DNA from: Quillaja saponaria
Lineage: Eukaryota > Streptophyta > Magnoliopsida > Fabales > Quillajaceae
NCBI GenBank assembly: GCA_029379385.1
Contig: CM055611.1
Location: 5,580,001-5,644,000, forward strand
Direction: 5' to 3'
DNA: 64,000 nt
The translations under genes and the position numbers were made by a program. Below, one piece after another: positions 1-10,257 of the stretch. How positions within the stretch are numbered: the stretch's first letter is position 1; each line of letters begins with the position of its first letter. A model generated the notes under the pieces. That model was not told where the DNA came from. It searched no databases and was given only the letters and a program-made list of their open reading frames with translations.

Positions 1-222
1 AGCTCCTGAATCAATCACTCGAGGGTTGCTTTTCTCAACCTTGCTACTAAGAGAACTTGGAAATATACCTTTTTGGGTAGTTCTTGACCTGTTAACTGGT
101 GGATTGATTTGAGTTTGATTGAACATGTTCTGAAGAAGTTCCAATTGCTCCTTGCTAAAGACAGCATTTTCAGATATTGGAATGGAGGTGGCATTTGAGG
201 ACATGTTGATTTCGGAAGTCAT
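1..222 (-). CDS. Copia gag-pol N-terminus, gag largely deleted (partial)
   Basis: An open frame of 74 codons starts with ATG at 222 and is still open at position 1. The first residues (MTSEINMSS...) look like a Copia gag start. Within 40 residues the frame reaches FSKEQLELL, the segment that normally lies just before the protease, and it ends in RVIDSGA, the aspartic protease active-site motif (D-S-G-A). A normal Copia gag has a few hundred residues and a CCHC zinc knuckle between start and protease. Both are missing here, so the element seems internally deleted or non-autonomous. The frame itself has no stop. Confidence 0.7.
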   Translation of the reverse strand, partial: MTSEINMSSNATSIPISENAVFSKEQLELLQNMFNQTQINPPVNRSRTTQKGIFPSSLSSKVEKSNPRVIDSGA

Positions 223-349
223 TGCACTACTATGCAAAGATGCGAGGAAAGAAGGTGACTAATTTGTGCGAAGGTCGGAGAAGAAGGCTAATGACTTACA
301 GCGGAAGGAACCAGCACTGAAGATGCGGAAGCAAAGGTTCAGAGTTCTG

Positions 350-361
350 GCTCTGATACCA
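350..361 (-). other. Primer binding site (initiator tRNA-Met type)
   Basis: The minus strand reads TGGTATCAGAGC, the standard Copia primer binding site. It directly follows the LTR end (...TTTTCA on the minus strand), which fixes the inner LTR border at 362. Confidence 0.85.
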
Positions 362-639
362 TGAAAAGACAGAGAACTTTTTACTTTGTGTTAATTCTCA
401 TTGTATAATGGCTGAATATACATAGGAAGAAAAGAAACCTACATTCTTAATTTTAGGCCCCAATTAGGTAGCATAAAATAAGGGATTAATTACAATCAGA
501 ATTCTAGCTAATAAAAGTTGTACATAATTTGAAATAAAACTACCTAAAATGCAGCTATATAATCAGAAATAAATACAAAGAATCAATTAGTGTTAAATCA
601 TTATATTTAATTGAGGGATTTACTCCCTGAAATCCTTCA
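362..639 (-). repeat. 5' LTR of the left-edge Copia element (outer border uncertain)
   Basis: The inner border at 362 is set by the adjacent primer binding site. The outer border is placed where the minus strand could start with TGAAGGAT. There is no second LTR in the window to test it. Confidence 0.5.
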
Positions 640-731
640 GAGTATATTGCAAATGTTTATTTATTTATATTTTCATATTTCCAATAAATTGTGCTTTTAA
701 TCAGAATTTCCTGTCTTGCATCTGGCTAAGT

Positions 732-769
732 TGTCCTGGAATGACTTCTTTGTCCTGGAATGACTTCAT
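732..769. repeat. 19-bp tandem duplication next to a splice acceptor
   Basis: Two head-to-tail copies of TGTCCTGGAATGACTTCTT (the second ends in CAT) lie 21 bases before the CHIP exon at 791. They fall in the polypyrimidine/branch-site zone of that intron. Confidence 0.85.
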
Positions 770-790
770 TGCCATTTTGCTTCACTTCAG

Positions 791-3700
791 GCCCACTATA
801 TGTTGGGACTTGCGTTGCTGCAGAAAGAAGAATACGCTAAGGGAGTTAAAGAATTGGAGAAGGTATATATTGATTAAAGTGATGTGTACTGTAATAGTCT
901 TCCATGATTGTTATATCAGTTGCAAGTGAGCTCGTGATTTATGGTTACATTGAAAACATAAAATTCAAGTTGAGGAATGTTTTACTCTTTTAAGCCTTCT
1001 CTTGTTAAACCCTTGAGTAGTGCTTTTTAACTATTGATCCTAGCATCTGGAAAAACAGGCTGGAATTTTTAGGTGGATAGAGAAACTACACCTCCTTGTC
1101 ATGGGTATTTCAGTCTTCTATGCTAACAGTTAAATATTTAATTATATTAGATTTGTTTGGCGGCTCTAATCTGTTGTACTTGTTAGTTCTTGATCTTGAA
1201 TGATTCAAACTGGGCCTAGCTGGTCCAAGCATTCCATAAGCCATAAATATCATGGTATTATTTAGATGATGCAACTAATTAAGAGTGCAGACATTTAGAA
1301 ATAGACATAACAGTACGGATACACATAGGGATTTCAATTTCAATCCTGCCTCGCGGTATTCTATCCGTCCCGCCCCAACAAATAGAGAAAATACCCATTC
1401 CCACGATGGATAAAGGGTTGGTAAGGGTAAGCAATTTTATACCCACAGCAGGTACTGTGCTGGTAATTTTAGTCAAAGCCCGTATGGTGGCCGCTTCAAA
1501 ACCCCAATTATGAAATTATGAAATCCCTTCTCTCCCACTTCAAGTAGGGCGAATAGGAAAGCATTAATCGCCAGCAAACAGGCCTTCCTGTAGTCTTTCC
1601 GTGATCTTCGAACTTCAATCAGTAAAGCTAGCCACTAAACTCTCTCTCTTCCAATTCCTTTAAAAATGAATAAATAGAAACAAAATAGGCTTTTAGACTT
1701 GATTAAGTTAGGGTTTTATTTTATTTGAATGTGAAAATGATTGATTAGATGATATTTTTTATACTTATCATATTTAAATAAAAAATTATAGTGTTTTTAC
1801 CTAATTTTATCCGATCCTAATTAGGAGTAAAGGGTCGGGTAGGGTAGGTAAGGATTTAAAAATGTTCCTGCAGGTAGTGTATGGGTATAGTACCCTCCTA
1901 CTTGTGGTGGGTAAGGGGTGAGTATGGTTAAGGGCCAAGGGGTCAAGGAGGGCGGGTATGGGTTTGACCAAACTTGCTCCAAGCCTGCATCATTTCCATC
2001 CCTAGATACAACAGCATATAAAGCACATGTATTAAGTAACATGTATTAGGAAAACATTATAAATATCTATTTCTTTTGATAATAAATAATAATGTTGAAT
2101 GCCTCCTGGATTTATAGCTGATTTCTACAAGTTATAAATATTTTATATTGGCTAATTTCTTTTGTTTTATTTATGTTACTGTTTAATTATCAGGATAGAT
2201 GAATAAGTAACATGTATTAAGAAAACATTGTTTCTACATATGTGGTACCATGGATGTCTTCCTTCCTCATTTCACTCCAAAGGGTCTCTTCTAGATTTCT
2301 TAGATAGATTGAATTGTAATTTTGTAGTTTTTGTTGTTTACTGCCTTTTGGTTGGATGCGTCTGTACTTGTCTTGTGTACGAAGATTTTGCTCTCATTTT
2401 CTTTTAATAAAATCATTACTTGTAAAAAAAAAAAAAAAAAAAGTTATTTCTATTTTTGTAGTTAAAATAGGATTATGAAATTTTCAGAACACATCTGATA
2501 CATTTCCTAATTGTTCTATATTTTTGGCTTCCCTTTTTTGTTTGAATTCGATCTGAGTTATCTGATACTTTAGTGAGAGACTCAGAGTCTCCTAATATGG
2601 CAAACTCAATTAATTCTTTAATGGGCCTGTAGAACATGGTGTCTAGATTTATATTATCAAAGACTTGGTTGAGCTGTAATGTGTTTGACACGTTGATTGG
2701 GAAGACGTTTGAGTTTTCATCATCTGGTATTCACTGCTTATATATAATCTACTGCTGGATTTTTTGCTTCATCTACAGTACCCATGTTGTTTAGTTTCCA
2801 ATGATAATATATTCAACTTGTTTTCAGTCTGCAGTCAAAGCATGGAACTGAAAACCCAATCACATTTTGTAAAGTAGTTCCTACAATCAAATTGCATTTA
2901 CAATTTTTGAAGTATTGTTCAAGATCACCATATATGGGGCAAATAATGATCTGAAACTATTTTTGCTTAAATTTGTTATCGTTTTCATTTTGCACCATAG
3001 AGCTTAGTAGGGCATAAAGTTTTATTGAATCTACTTTTTAGCTGTTTTAGCTTTGTTATCCTTCCATCACACAAAACTCCGGAAACATTTCTCCCTTTCA
3101 GCCTACCAGTCCTGAGACATTATGTTCTATCTTCCCATGTTGAAATTATGATCCAGGTTACCTGGAGTGTTCACTAGCTGAATTTTGTACTGTTTATTTT
3201 TTAATAACTGGTGAACCAGCATGAAGCCTTTTGTAATTGAGTGAGTTTCTTCATGTGGTTTTGATAGCACTATTTTAGAAATAAATGTGGCGTAGGATAT
3301 TTCTGTGCTGGTTGAAGACTGGAAAGAGGAACATTTCTATATGCAGAGCATCATAACATCTGGGGGCATATATGGGATCTAATGGTTATATTGCACTGCT
3401 GCACTTGACTTATTTTCCCCCCCTCTCTTTTCTTCTCTCTGTTGCTGCTGTGTGATATGTTGATTTCTTTATGGTGTCTGATTTTGATGTTCATCATATG
3501 TCAATGATGGTTAGAAATGAGTATCAGTGGTGAGGAAAGATATGAGTTTAAAAGGTTTAGAAGGGAATGTAATGATGGAATGGACTGAATGTACAAGAAT
3601 TCATGTGGAGGATTCCAACTAGTTTTGTGGGTTTCCATGTAGCTGCTGCCAATAATATGGAATTAAGGCTTGTTGTTGTTATTCTATAATTAATATTTTT

Positions 3701-4526
3701 CTGGACTTGCTTTTATAGGCTTTGGATCTTGGGAGGGGTGCCAACCCCAAGGGATACATGGTGGAGGAGATCTGGCAGGAGCTTGCAAAAGCAAAGTACT
3801 TGGAGTGGGAGCATGCATCTACCAATCGATCATGGGAATTGCAAACCTTGAAGTATGTTTTTCTTGTCTATAGTTATAATTTAGCCAAGGGTCAATCATT
3901 TAGTGCTTAATTGTTTGTACATTCAATTTTATGTAGCTGCTTTACAAAATATCTGCTTATGTCTCAGAGAAGCTTGTGAAACTGCACTTGAGCAAAAGCA
4001 CTACTTTTTAGATGAATCTACTGATACCCACTTAAAACAACTGGAGGCATTAGGAAGAGTATTCATTAAAGCAGCAGAAGATGACACGCCAACTGAGGTG
4101 AGTCAAAACGATAATTGATATTGTTTCTTTTTTCATTATTCCTTTCTCTTTTCTGAAAGTTGCAATCCAACAATCATCTGGAGTCATCTCTTCACAACTT
4201 TAGGTGCCTGATTACCTTTGCTGTAAAATCACCCTTGATATATTCCGTGATCCTGTCATTACTCCAAGTGGGCTTACATACGAGAGGGCTGTGATTCTTG
4301 ACCATCTTCAGAAGGTAATGTACTTTTGATAATTATTCCAAAAGCTTTATGTTCTAGTGCATATTCTGGCAGAACAGTTTCTTACTGGCTTACAATTTAG
4401 GTGGGCAAGTTTGATCCAATTACTCGGGAACCACTTTATCCATCCCAGCTGGTGTCAAATCTGGCCATAAAGGAAGCAGTCCAAGCATTCTTGGAGAAAC
4501 ATGGATGGGCATACAAGATGGACTGA
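791..4526 (+). CDS. CHIP: E3 ubiquitin ligase CHIP (TPR + U-box), 3' exons
   Basis: CHIP binds Hsp70/Hsp90 through TPRs and ubiquitinates the clients through a C-terminal U-box; it acts in the cytosol. Five exons fit without frame breaks: 791-862, 3719-3852, 3968-4097, 4204-4314 and 4401-4526, all GT/AG. The first encodes the end of a TPR (AHYMLGLALLQ...GVKELEK). The second and third encode the charged helical linker (EIWQELAKAKYLEWE, ETALEQKHYF). The last two encode a U-box (VPDYLCCKITLDIFRDPV...GLTYERAVI...FDPITREPLYPSQL...NLAIKEAVQAFLEKHGW) and stop at TGA 4524-4526. Upstream exons are outside the window, cut off by a Copia insertion in the intron. The gene converges on the PUB9-like array at 5.5 kb. 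Nothing suggests a pseudogene. Confidence 0.93.
1326..2004. mobile_element. Non-autonomous hAT-like element (679 bp) in a CHIP intron
   Basis: It starts TAGGGATTTCAATTTC and ends, as reverse complement, TAGGGATGGAAATGATG, so the terminal repeats are short and imperfect. The flanks GATACACA (1318-1325) and GATACAAC (2005-2012) are an 8-bp target duplication with two mismatches. The inside is rich in GGGTA/TACCC strings, as in other plant hAT-derived MITEs, and has no transposase. Confidence 0.65.
2034..2233. repeat. 26-28 bp direct repeat pair in the CHIP intron
   Basis: AAGTAACATGTATTAGGAA at 2034 recurs as AAGTAACATGTATTAAGAA at about 2207, both followed by AACATT. The 150 bases between them are unremarkable AT-rich intron. 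Confidence 0.6.
2237..2443 (+). mobile_element. Probable truncated LINE 3' end with poly(A)
   Basis: A TTTTAATAAAATC stretch followed by a run of 19 A (2424-2442) looks like a retroposed 3' end. TTGTTTCTA at 2228-2236 and TTATTTCTA at 2444-2452 could be a target duplication with one mismatch. No coding sequence remains. Confidence 0.4.
3530..3690 (+). mobile_element. SINE relic (Au-like 3' end) in a CHIP intron
   Basis: The segment ends GGAATTAAGGCTTGTTGTTG, preceded by CATGTAGCTGCTGCCAATA. This resembles the 3' end of Au-type plant SINEs (ATGTAGCCGACC...GGGATTAAGGCTTTG followed by TTG repeats). A related relic lies in a GCS1 intron at 55940-56100. The 5' tRNA-related part is not recognisable. 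Confidence 0.5.
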
Positions 4527-5513
4527 TAGTTGAATTATTGTTTCCGTTGTCCGCCATATACATTGTCATGCCATTGAACATTGAGAAATTTCCTACTCTG
4601 AACTGTACATAAAACTTGATATAACAACTGATTCATACCGCATGTATATAACAGTTGTGTACTTGATTATGCTTAAGATAATGCGTTCAGAAAGATTGAT
4701 TATCAAAAGTATAAATGTTAAGTTTATGTGGAAGCTTTGTTTTCTCTTATTTGAATGGATTTGCTTGTGTGGGTTTATCAAGTACTTTGTGTTATACCAG
4801 GCTTTGGATATGGTCACCTCTACTTGTTTAGCTTTGTATCATGAGCAACTAGGGAGTTTTTCCAAACTTTTTTTTTTTTTTTTTTCCTTTTTTCTTTTTT
4901 TTTTCTTTGTCATGCAACTTAACGCTTGCTTGCAAATTATTGCATGAGCTATTGTCACTTCAGGTATTAGAATTATGATTCCCCTCTGAAGGATGTGTAG
5001 CTCGAAGATGGCAAAAGAACTGGAGAAAAATGTAAAGTTAGTACCATTGTCATTCAAAATATGTTTAATTCTTACTCTTTCTCTTAGGGAACTAGAATTT
5101 ACTTGAGAATTAAGATAACGTAGAGCAGTTGGATATCCTACTTAAATTTTATCCAACAAGTTAAAAATGTGAAATTGGCCTATGCTTAAAGCTCTGGCTA
5201 CCTCCACTGTATGACTCATAAAATCGTATTATTTGAGTCTGATAGGTAACTTTGGAGAACCATACTTTAACCTGTAGATTTTATTCTTTATTCTTTCATT
5301 ATTTAGACTTGAGAGAGATTTTTACACAAAATCTTAAGTCCATTTTCTGTTTGAGGATAATTTATTAGTAAACTCAATATAGAAAACTTGGGTCAACTGA
5401 CTAAATTTAATGAAAGCGTTACGCATCAGGAAATTCATTCAGGATGAGGAATTTTCCTGCTGTCTCTAGACTTTAAATTTTCAATGGTGGTGGATGCAGT
5501 GTTTGCCTTATTG
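4527..5513. other. CHIP/PUB9 spacer; left edge of the tandem-duplicated segment
   Basis: There is no gene here. From about 4890 the sequence matches 43845-44410 (for example TAACGCTTGCTTGCAAATTA and CCCCTCTGAAGGATGTGTAG), so it is the 3' flank of PUB copy 1 and marks where the duplicated unit begins. A T-rich tract at 4869-4907 precedes it. At 5510 the match to copy 2 jumps by about 630 bp, which removed the 3' end of PUB copy 1. Confidence 0.75.
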
Positions 5514-7058
5514 ATCTTCTTAAGAGTCAGCCCTTATTTCTCCGTCTCTAACTGCTCTATCCACGTTGTCCTTGTTGGCACATAGAGATAAAATTACTGA
5601 AGCAACAACATCTTTCACAGCCAAGGGATGCTCTTCTTCCAAAAAGTCAATCATCAGTTTCATCACACCAATGAGCTGCTTGTTTAAATCAAGAGCCGAA
5701 ACATTGAAAAGAGTTGCAAGTGCAATGTTACTTGTTTCTCTGGTTCCCGATCTCAATTCTTTCATAAGAAGAGGAATTACTACTGGGTTTTCAGCAAGTA
5801 GCTTCTTGTTCCTATCATGGATTGAGAAATTAGGAGCGTGGTTATTATGTCATCATGGAAAGAGTCAAGTCCTGACAGTGGATTAAGCAAATGGGGAATG
5901 ACATCGACAATCTCACCAAAGAGTGGATGAAAGCAAGGCATCTTTGTCAACAGTCGAAGCTCCTTTGCAGCTTCTAACTGTTCAGCAAAACTTGACATCT
6001 TTTCAAACAAAAGATGAAAACTATCACGATCAAGTTTCATTATATGTGTTTACCACCACAACTATATTATTTAGGAGAGTAGAGCATCAAGAACAAAGGA
6101 ATTTATTCTTCATAAAATGACACACTTTATGACTGAATGAGAGCCCCTATAATGAAATTACAATTAGAAATAAAGTTAAACTCCCAAGAGGATAAAACCT
6201 AAAACAATGTAACATCAAGTGAAATAAACTCTAAGAGATAATCCTAATGGTAATTTTAAAGATAAATCTAGAGATAATTCTAAATAGATAATCTAAATTA
6301 GAATTCAACAATCTTTTCGTCCTTAACAAGAGCAGAAAATTCAATCCCCTTGGTTTTACACCATTGTGCTATCATTTCACGGAGTATGTGATTTGGAGTG
6401 AGGATAGCCTGTGATGAGAGGACTTTCTGAGTTAGAGGACAAGTCCGGTTTCCAGCTTCTAACCATTCCTGAATGTAGGGTCTATCATAAGTCTGTACAA
6501 GGAAAAAAAAAAAAACTATCACAAGTTAACAGCTTACCATAAAAAATAAGTGAAGAACCCATAACATAAAAGCATTGACAGGAAGAGTTACACATCAAAA
6601 ACAGGAATGCTGTACAAAATATTTGTGGTTGTAGGTTAAATACTGTACTCATTGCATCGATAGTGAGTATTCAGATATCCAAATTCCCAAGAATTACGAA
6701 TTCCCACATTTTCTCAAACACCAAACAGAGTAGATACTAGATTATGATTCCAGTTATGAACACTAACCTGCCCAGAAGACAAGATGACTGGATCCGTCAT
6801 CAATTCCTTGGAAAGAGGGCAACGAAATTCCTCAGGACAAGAAAGTAGAATATCTTGAAGCTTGAAAGAAAATAAACTCTTATTCAGTTGCAATAGTTTC
6901 AAAGCACGAAGTATTTCTTCAGCGTCAACAATGGTTTCAATGCTATAATCCTCATCATCGATAATGACCTTTACCAGTCTAAGCAACTCCTTCTTCATCG
7001 CCTTCTTTGTCACCACCCTCGTAATAGACTCCGAAAAGATCGACCTTGTCTTGGCCAT
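5514..7058 (-). pseudogene. PUB9-like U-box/ARM E3 ligase, copy 1 (broken)
   Basis: Exon 1 (6768-7058) is intact. It starts MAKTRSIFS and runs to the first half of the U-box (CPEEFRCPLSKELMTDPVIL). Exon 2 begins at 6492 (TYDRPYIQEWLEAGNRTCPLTQ) and is interrupted at 6047-6310 by a solo-LTR-like insert that brings a stop. The ARM region then resumes with a 1-nt loss near 5835 that shifts frame after DDIITTLL. Further small indels follow near 5690 and 5530. Relative to copy 2, the last ~119 residues and part of the 3' flank are deleted (junction at ~5512). With at least four lesions a functional ligase is very unlikely, although a transcript could still encode the intact N-terminus. Confidence 0.88.
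6047..6310 (-). mobile_element. Solo-LTR-like insertion in exon 2 of PUB copy 1
   Basis: Copies 2 and 3 are continuous at this point, so these 264 bases are an insertion. On the minus strand it begins TGTTGAATTC and ends GGTAAACA, which fits LTR ends. The flanks ATATG and ATCTT would be a decayed 5-bp target duplication. There is no internal coding region, so a solo LTR or a TRIM fragment are both possible. Confidence 0.6.
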
Positions 7059-7243
7059 TCGAACAATTGTTACAGAAAAGCTGGTTTTGGGTCCGAATCA
7101 AAATGAAAACTTTCCAAGAATGGCGAAGCAGGGAAAACTCTCTCTCTAGCTCTAATCTTTTTCTCAGCTGTTATTGTCACTTTGAATTTTGAACTGGGAA
7201 CAAACAAACACATTTCCATAATAAACTAGTTTAAAGAGTAGAT

Positions 7244-7361
7244 AAATAAGGATAAACTCTAGAATAACTAGAGATAATCGTCAATAATCATTTCAAGTAT
7301 GATTATACTTGAAATGATTATTGACGATTATCTCTAGTTATTCTAGAGTTTATCCTTATTT
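7244..7361. repeat. Perfect inverted repeat: 57-bp arms, 4-base loop
   Basis: Bases 7244-7300 are the exact reverse complement of 7305-7361, separated by GATT. The paralogous flanks of PUB copy 2 lack it, with homology ending near 7235. The arms are AT-rich with no obvious transposon termini. Possible origins are a foldback element, an inverted LTR-fragment pair or a palindromic duplication. If transcribed it would form a long perfect hairpin. Confidence 0.95.
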
Positions 7362-7809
7362 GGTGTCGCAAACACTCATTTGGTTGTTTCATCTGGATCG
7401 GATTTCAGAGTAACAACGAACTATAATGTCGGCTACAAACATGCATAAACTAGTTTGCTGCATTCTTAAGTGTATTAATACTTCCGTCTTTTATGTAATT
7501 AGTGATTTACTTGATGTATAGATCGATTGTAGCATTTATGATAAGTTTAGATTAGATCAAAACAAGTAAATGAAACATTTTCTCGAGGAGACATTAAGTG
7601 TCATACTATTTATTTGAAGTGTAGCTCCGGTTATTTTAAATTTGTTGTGATTGGAAATATAAGAGTGTGCTTTCACAATTGGCGGTAATGTTAAGTCTGT
7701 AAATAAAGATATGTCACGTATCACAGTAATTATAATTATGCATTCTGTTACAATAACTATAGGTATGTAAATAAGGATATGTCGTGTCGTAATAATTATT
7801 ATTGCAGTT
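7362..7809. other. No gene seen; short imperfect direct repeats
   Basis: AT-rich sequence without a usable frame. Two imperfect copies of a GTAAATAAGGATATGTC-type string followed by an AATTAT-rich run lie at about 7698 and 7766. This part has no counterpart upstream of PUB copy 2. Confidence 0.5.
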
Positions 7810-8830
7810 GGTTATTGATGATCGGGAGTAAATCTTCCACCATTTTTGACACCAACAGTGGTCCTTGTTCCTCCATGCCAAGACATGAATTAACTGTTGG
7901 CAATATTCCCTGGAAACAACATTTGAAAGAGCATTCCTCCCTCATCCAAGGACAGTGCAGTTGCATTTCTCTGCCATCTGGACCTTTAATTTTAATAAAC
8001 TAGCTTTCTTTGCAACATTTTAATTCATGGCCGAGTAGACCATACTTGAAGTAGAATTGAGCCATTCATTCAAATTTGAATTGAATCCAAATATCCAACA
8101 GAGGAGATGGATGAGAGTGGAAGAAACCTGCTCTCAATGGATTAGAAATATCAATTTCAACCTTAATATTGAAAAAAGTAGAAGCTGACCTTCTAGTAGG
8201 GGCTAGATCAACCTCAAGGACAGTCCCTATTTCACTCCCAATCTTGAAAGCATTTTCCTTTGAGATGAACAATAAGTGTAATCCATGCACTTGAACCCAA
8301 AAGCGAGTAGTAGAGAAATCTATTTCATGAAACGAAAGTGCAGGATTCCGTGTTTTTTGATTATCATGTGCCCTCCATTGACAGTCCAAGCTGTGAAGGC
8401 TAAGACTCAATTTCTCTCAGCTTCCAGAGCAAATGCGAAAACAAATATATTGTTGTCAACTTCCTCAATGTTTAACCCCTTAGAAGGTTTCCAAGCTTTG
8501 AGAAGTATAGCTTCCATAGTGGTCTTCTTGTACCTGCGACCACTTAAGATCTTGCCAACTAAAGTGAGGTTAGAAAATTTCTCAGCCCGGGAAATATTAG
8601 GGGTGAGCTGTTGTGGATTTGGGTTAGAGTTGGGGTTAATTGTGGATTTAAAATGGTGGGAAAGGTTGGCAATAGTGTCCCCCATCGGGAAATCTCCGAT
8701 TGGATTATCAAAAATAGGTTGTAAGTAGGGTTTGAAGGGAGAGTAGAAGGGATAATGGAAGTGAAAACAATTGGTAGGCAGTTAAGGTTGGAAGGATGAT
8801 AGGAAGAACCTGTAAGGAGTTTCAATCATG
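7810..8830 (-). pseudogene. LINE ORF1 fragment (DUF4283 + decayed zinc knuckle)
   Basis: On the minus strand, overlapping frames give MGDTIANLSHHF, then LVGKILSGRRYKKTTMEAIL, then FWVQVHGLHLL, the pattern of the DUF4283 nucleic-acid-binding domain of plant L1 ORF1 proteins. Near 8015-8060 the knuckle reads FYFKYGLLGHEL, with Tyr in place of the two Cys expected in FCxxCGxxGHE. After it GREMQLHCPWMR recalls the L/YGPWLR motif that follows the knuckle in these proteins. Frameshifts join the pieces. No ORF2 follows. Confidence 0.75.
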
Positions 8831-9079
8831 AAACTAGATGCCATTCAGAGCGTGGAACTTTGGTGTTGGCTTTTTCACAAGAGTTGGTACTTGGCCTTCA
8901 TCAGTTGCTTCGCATAAATCTTTCCATGCATTTAACTCCCAATCACACTTGAAGATTCTTTTAAACAATCAATTATATGAAGTGCAAATGTTAGTTACAT
9001 CAAGATACAAATAGTTGATTATTTTTTTTATAAACTAATTCACCTCTCTGGTCAATCTTTAAGAATTTTTCAAAAAAAA
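8831..9079. other. Left flank of the outer MULE; duplicated segment
   Basis: No gene. From about 8962 (CAATTATATGAAGTGCAAAT) to 9079 it matches 47866-47986 upstream of PUB copy 2, placing it in the tandem unit. Confidence 0.75.
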
Positions 9080-9310
9080 GGGTCAATTGTGGTTTACTTC
9101 ATGAACTACCAAGCACTTTGCAATAACTCCTAAAATATAAAATTAGGCACATAACCTCCTTATTTTTTATAAGCCCTAACCATCCAAATCAACCATTAAG
9201 TTTAACGGCTTAAACAAACATGTGAACATCATGTGTCTTCTAACCTAATATTTGTGAATTAAAAAGACTAAACTATCTTTGTTATAATTTTTATTCCTCA
9301 TCCTCTTTGT
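9080..9310. repeat. Outer MULE left terminal inverted repeat
   Basis: Pairs in inverted orientation with 29091-29323. Shared blocks include CATGAACTACCAAGCACTTT, TAAGTTTAACGGCT and AATTAAAAAGACTA, with scattered differences. Confidence 0.88.
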
Positions 9311-10257
9311 TTCTTTGTGTATGTCGTACAATGATGGATCCATATGACCTTACTTATACCTTGAAAGTAAAAAGAGTACGGAGGCTTGAAGAATAAGAAA
9401 AGTCGATTCAAAACAGTTGGTTTCTCTAATCCTCTCAATAAATTGATTGAAATCTACCAATTTTCCTCAAAATAGTGCAATAATCATATTTGATGAGTTC
9501 CTCAAAGCCTATGATGAGAGAAGGAAGGAAATCTCATGAACCATTTTTAGGTATGTTTATTCCTGGCATTCGAGCAGTGTTATTTATTGCAAACGAAAGA
9601 TTATATTTTGGCGATCCTTGTAAGATTACTTATTTTTTTTTTAATGAAGGTAAGTGAATTTTTTTTTTATCTCTTTGTTGCAAAATAACTTAAGCAATTA
9701 CCCTCGCTTTTATTCCCTTATTGGTTCGATGTTGATGTCTGTAACTATTTCTATACAATAAACTTTATTTGCTTTGATTTTTGAGTGAGTTTGTACCTAT
9801 TTGTTATTATTAGTTTTAATGCGTAAAGGATGAGGACATGGTCTATTGCCAGTTAGATATTTTGTTTAGTTGAGATTTTTTTCGATTTATCTTATTGAAG
9901 GTTATTATCATACTTTTGTTATCTTCAATATAATGATGTGGTCTAGTAAGCTCGATTGAGATGCAAGTTTTCTAGCTTCTAAACTAAAATGACACTAACA
10001 AAGCTTATGGATAGAGATGTTGTAATTCATGAATTGTTTAATTATTGCTATGTTATTAGTTATATTTGATGTTTCCCACCAACATATATTTATTTTCTCC
10101 CTAGCATGAAAATTTTCATATTCAATTAGAATTATAATGATACTTAAAATCTGATTTGTTTATTTATTTTTAACATAGATTGTTTTCATAGGTTAGTGGT
10201 CCTGTGGTTGATGCATTTATTATTTATTATTATTATTATTTACTTCATGCATTATAT
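9311..10257. other. Outer MULE 5' non-coding region
   Basis: AT-rich DNA between the left TIR and the inserted LINE. I see no open frame that matches a family. It presumably holds the promoter and leader of the transposase gene that resumes at 15348. Confidence 0.5.

Larger units (their letters stand above)
1..639 (-). mobile_element. Copia-type LTR retrotransposon, 5' end only (runs off the left edge)
   Basis: Read on the minus strand, this stretch gives in order a putative 5' LTR, a primer binding site complementary to initiator tRNA-Met (TGGTATCAGAGC) and the start of a gag-pol reading frame that leaves the window at position 1. That order identifies a Copia element pointing left. It lies in an intron of the plus-strand CHIP gene, whose next exon starts at 791, so it is antisense to its host gene. 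The other LTR and the target duplication lie outside the window, so the outer boundary near 639 is a guess based on a TG...CA rule. Confidence 0.8.

Noticed and set aside
4839..5057. Lys-rich minus-strand frame
   Set aside because: Produced by translating the T/C tract at 4869-4907 in antisense.
7244..7361. microRNA precursor
   Set aside because: A perfect 57-bp duplex is unlike typical plant MIR hairpins, which have mismatches and a longer foldback; without small-RNA data it is only an inverted repeat.
8285..8728. 147-codon plus-strand frame
   Set aside because: It overlaps the LINE ORF1 fragment in antisense; the DUF4283 motifs are on the minus strand.
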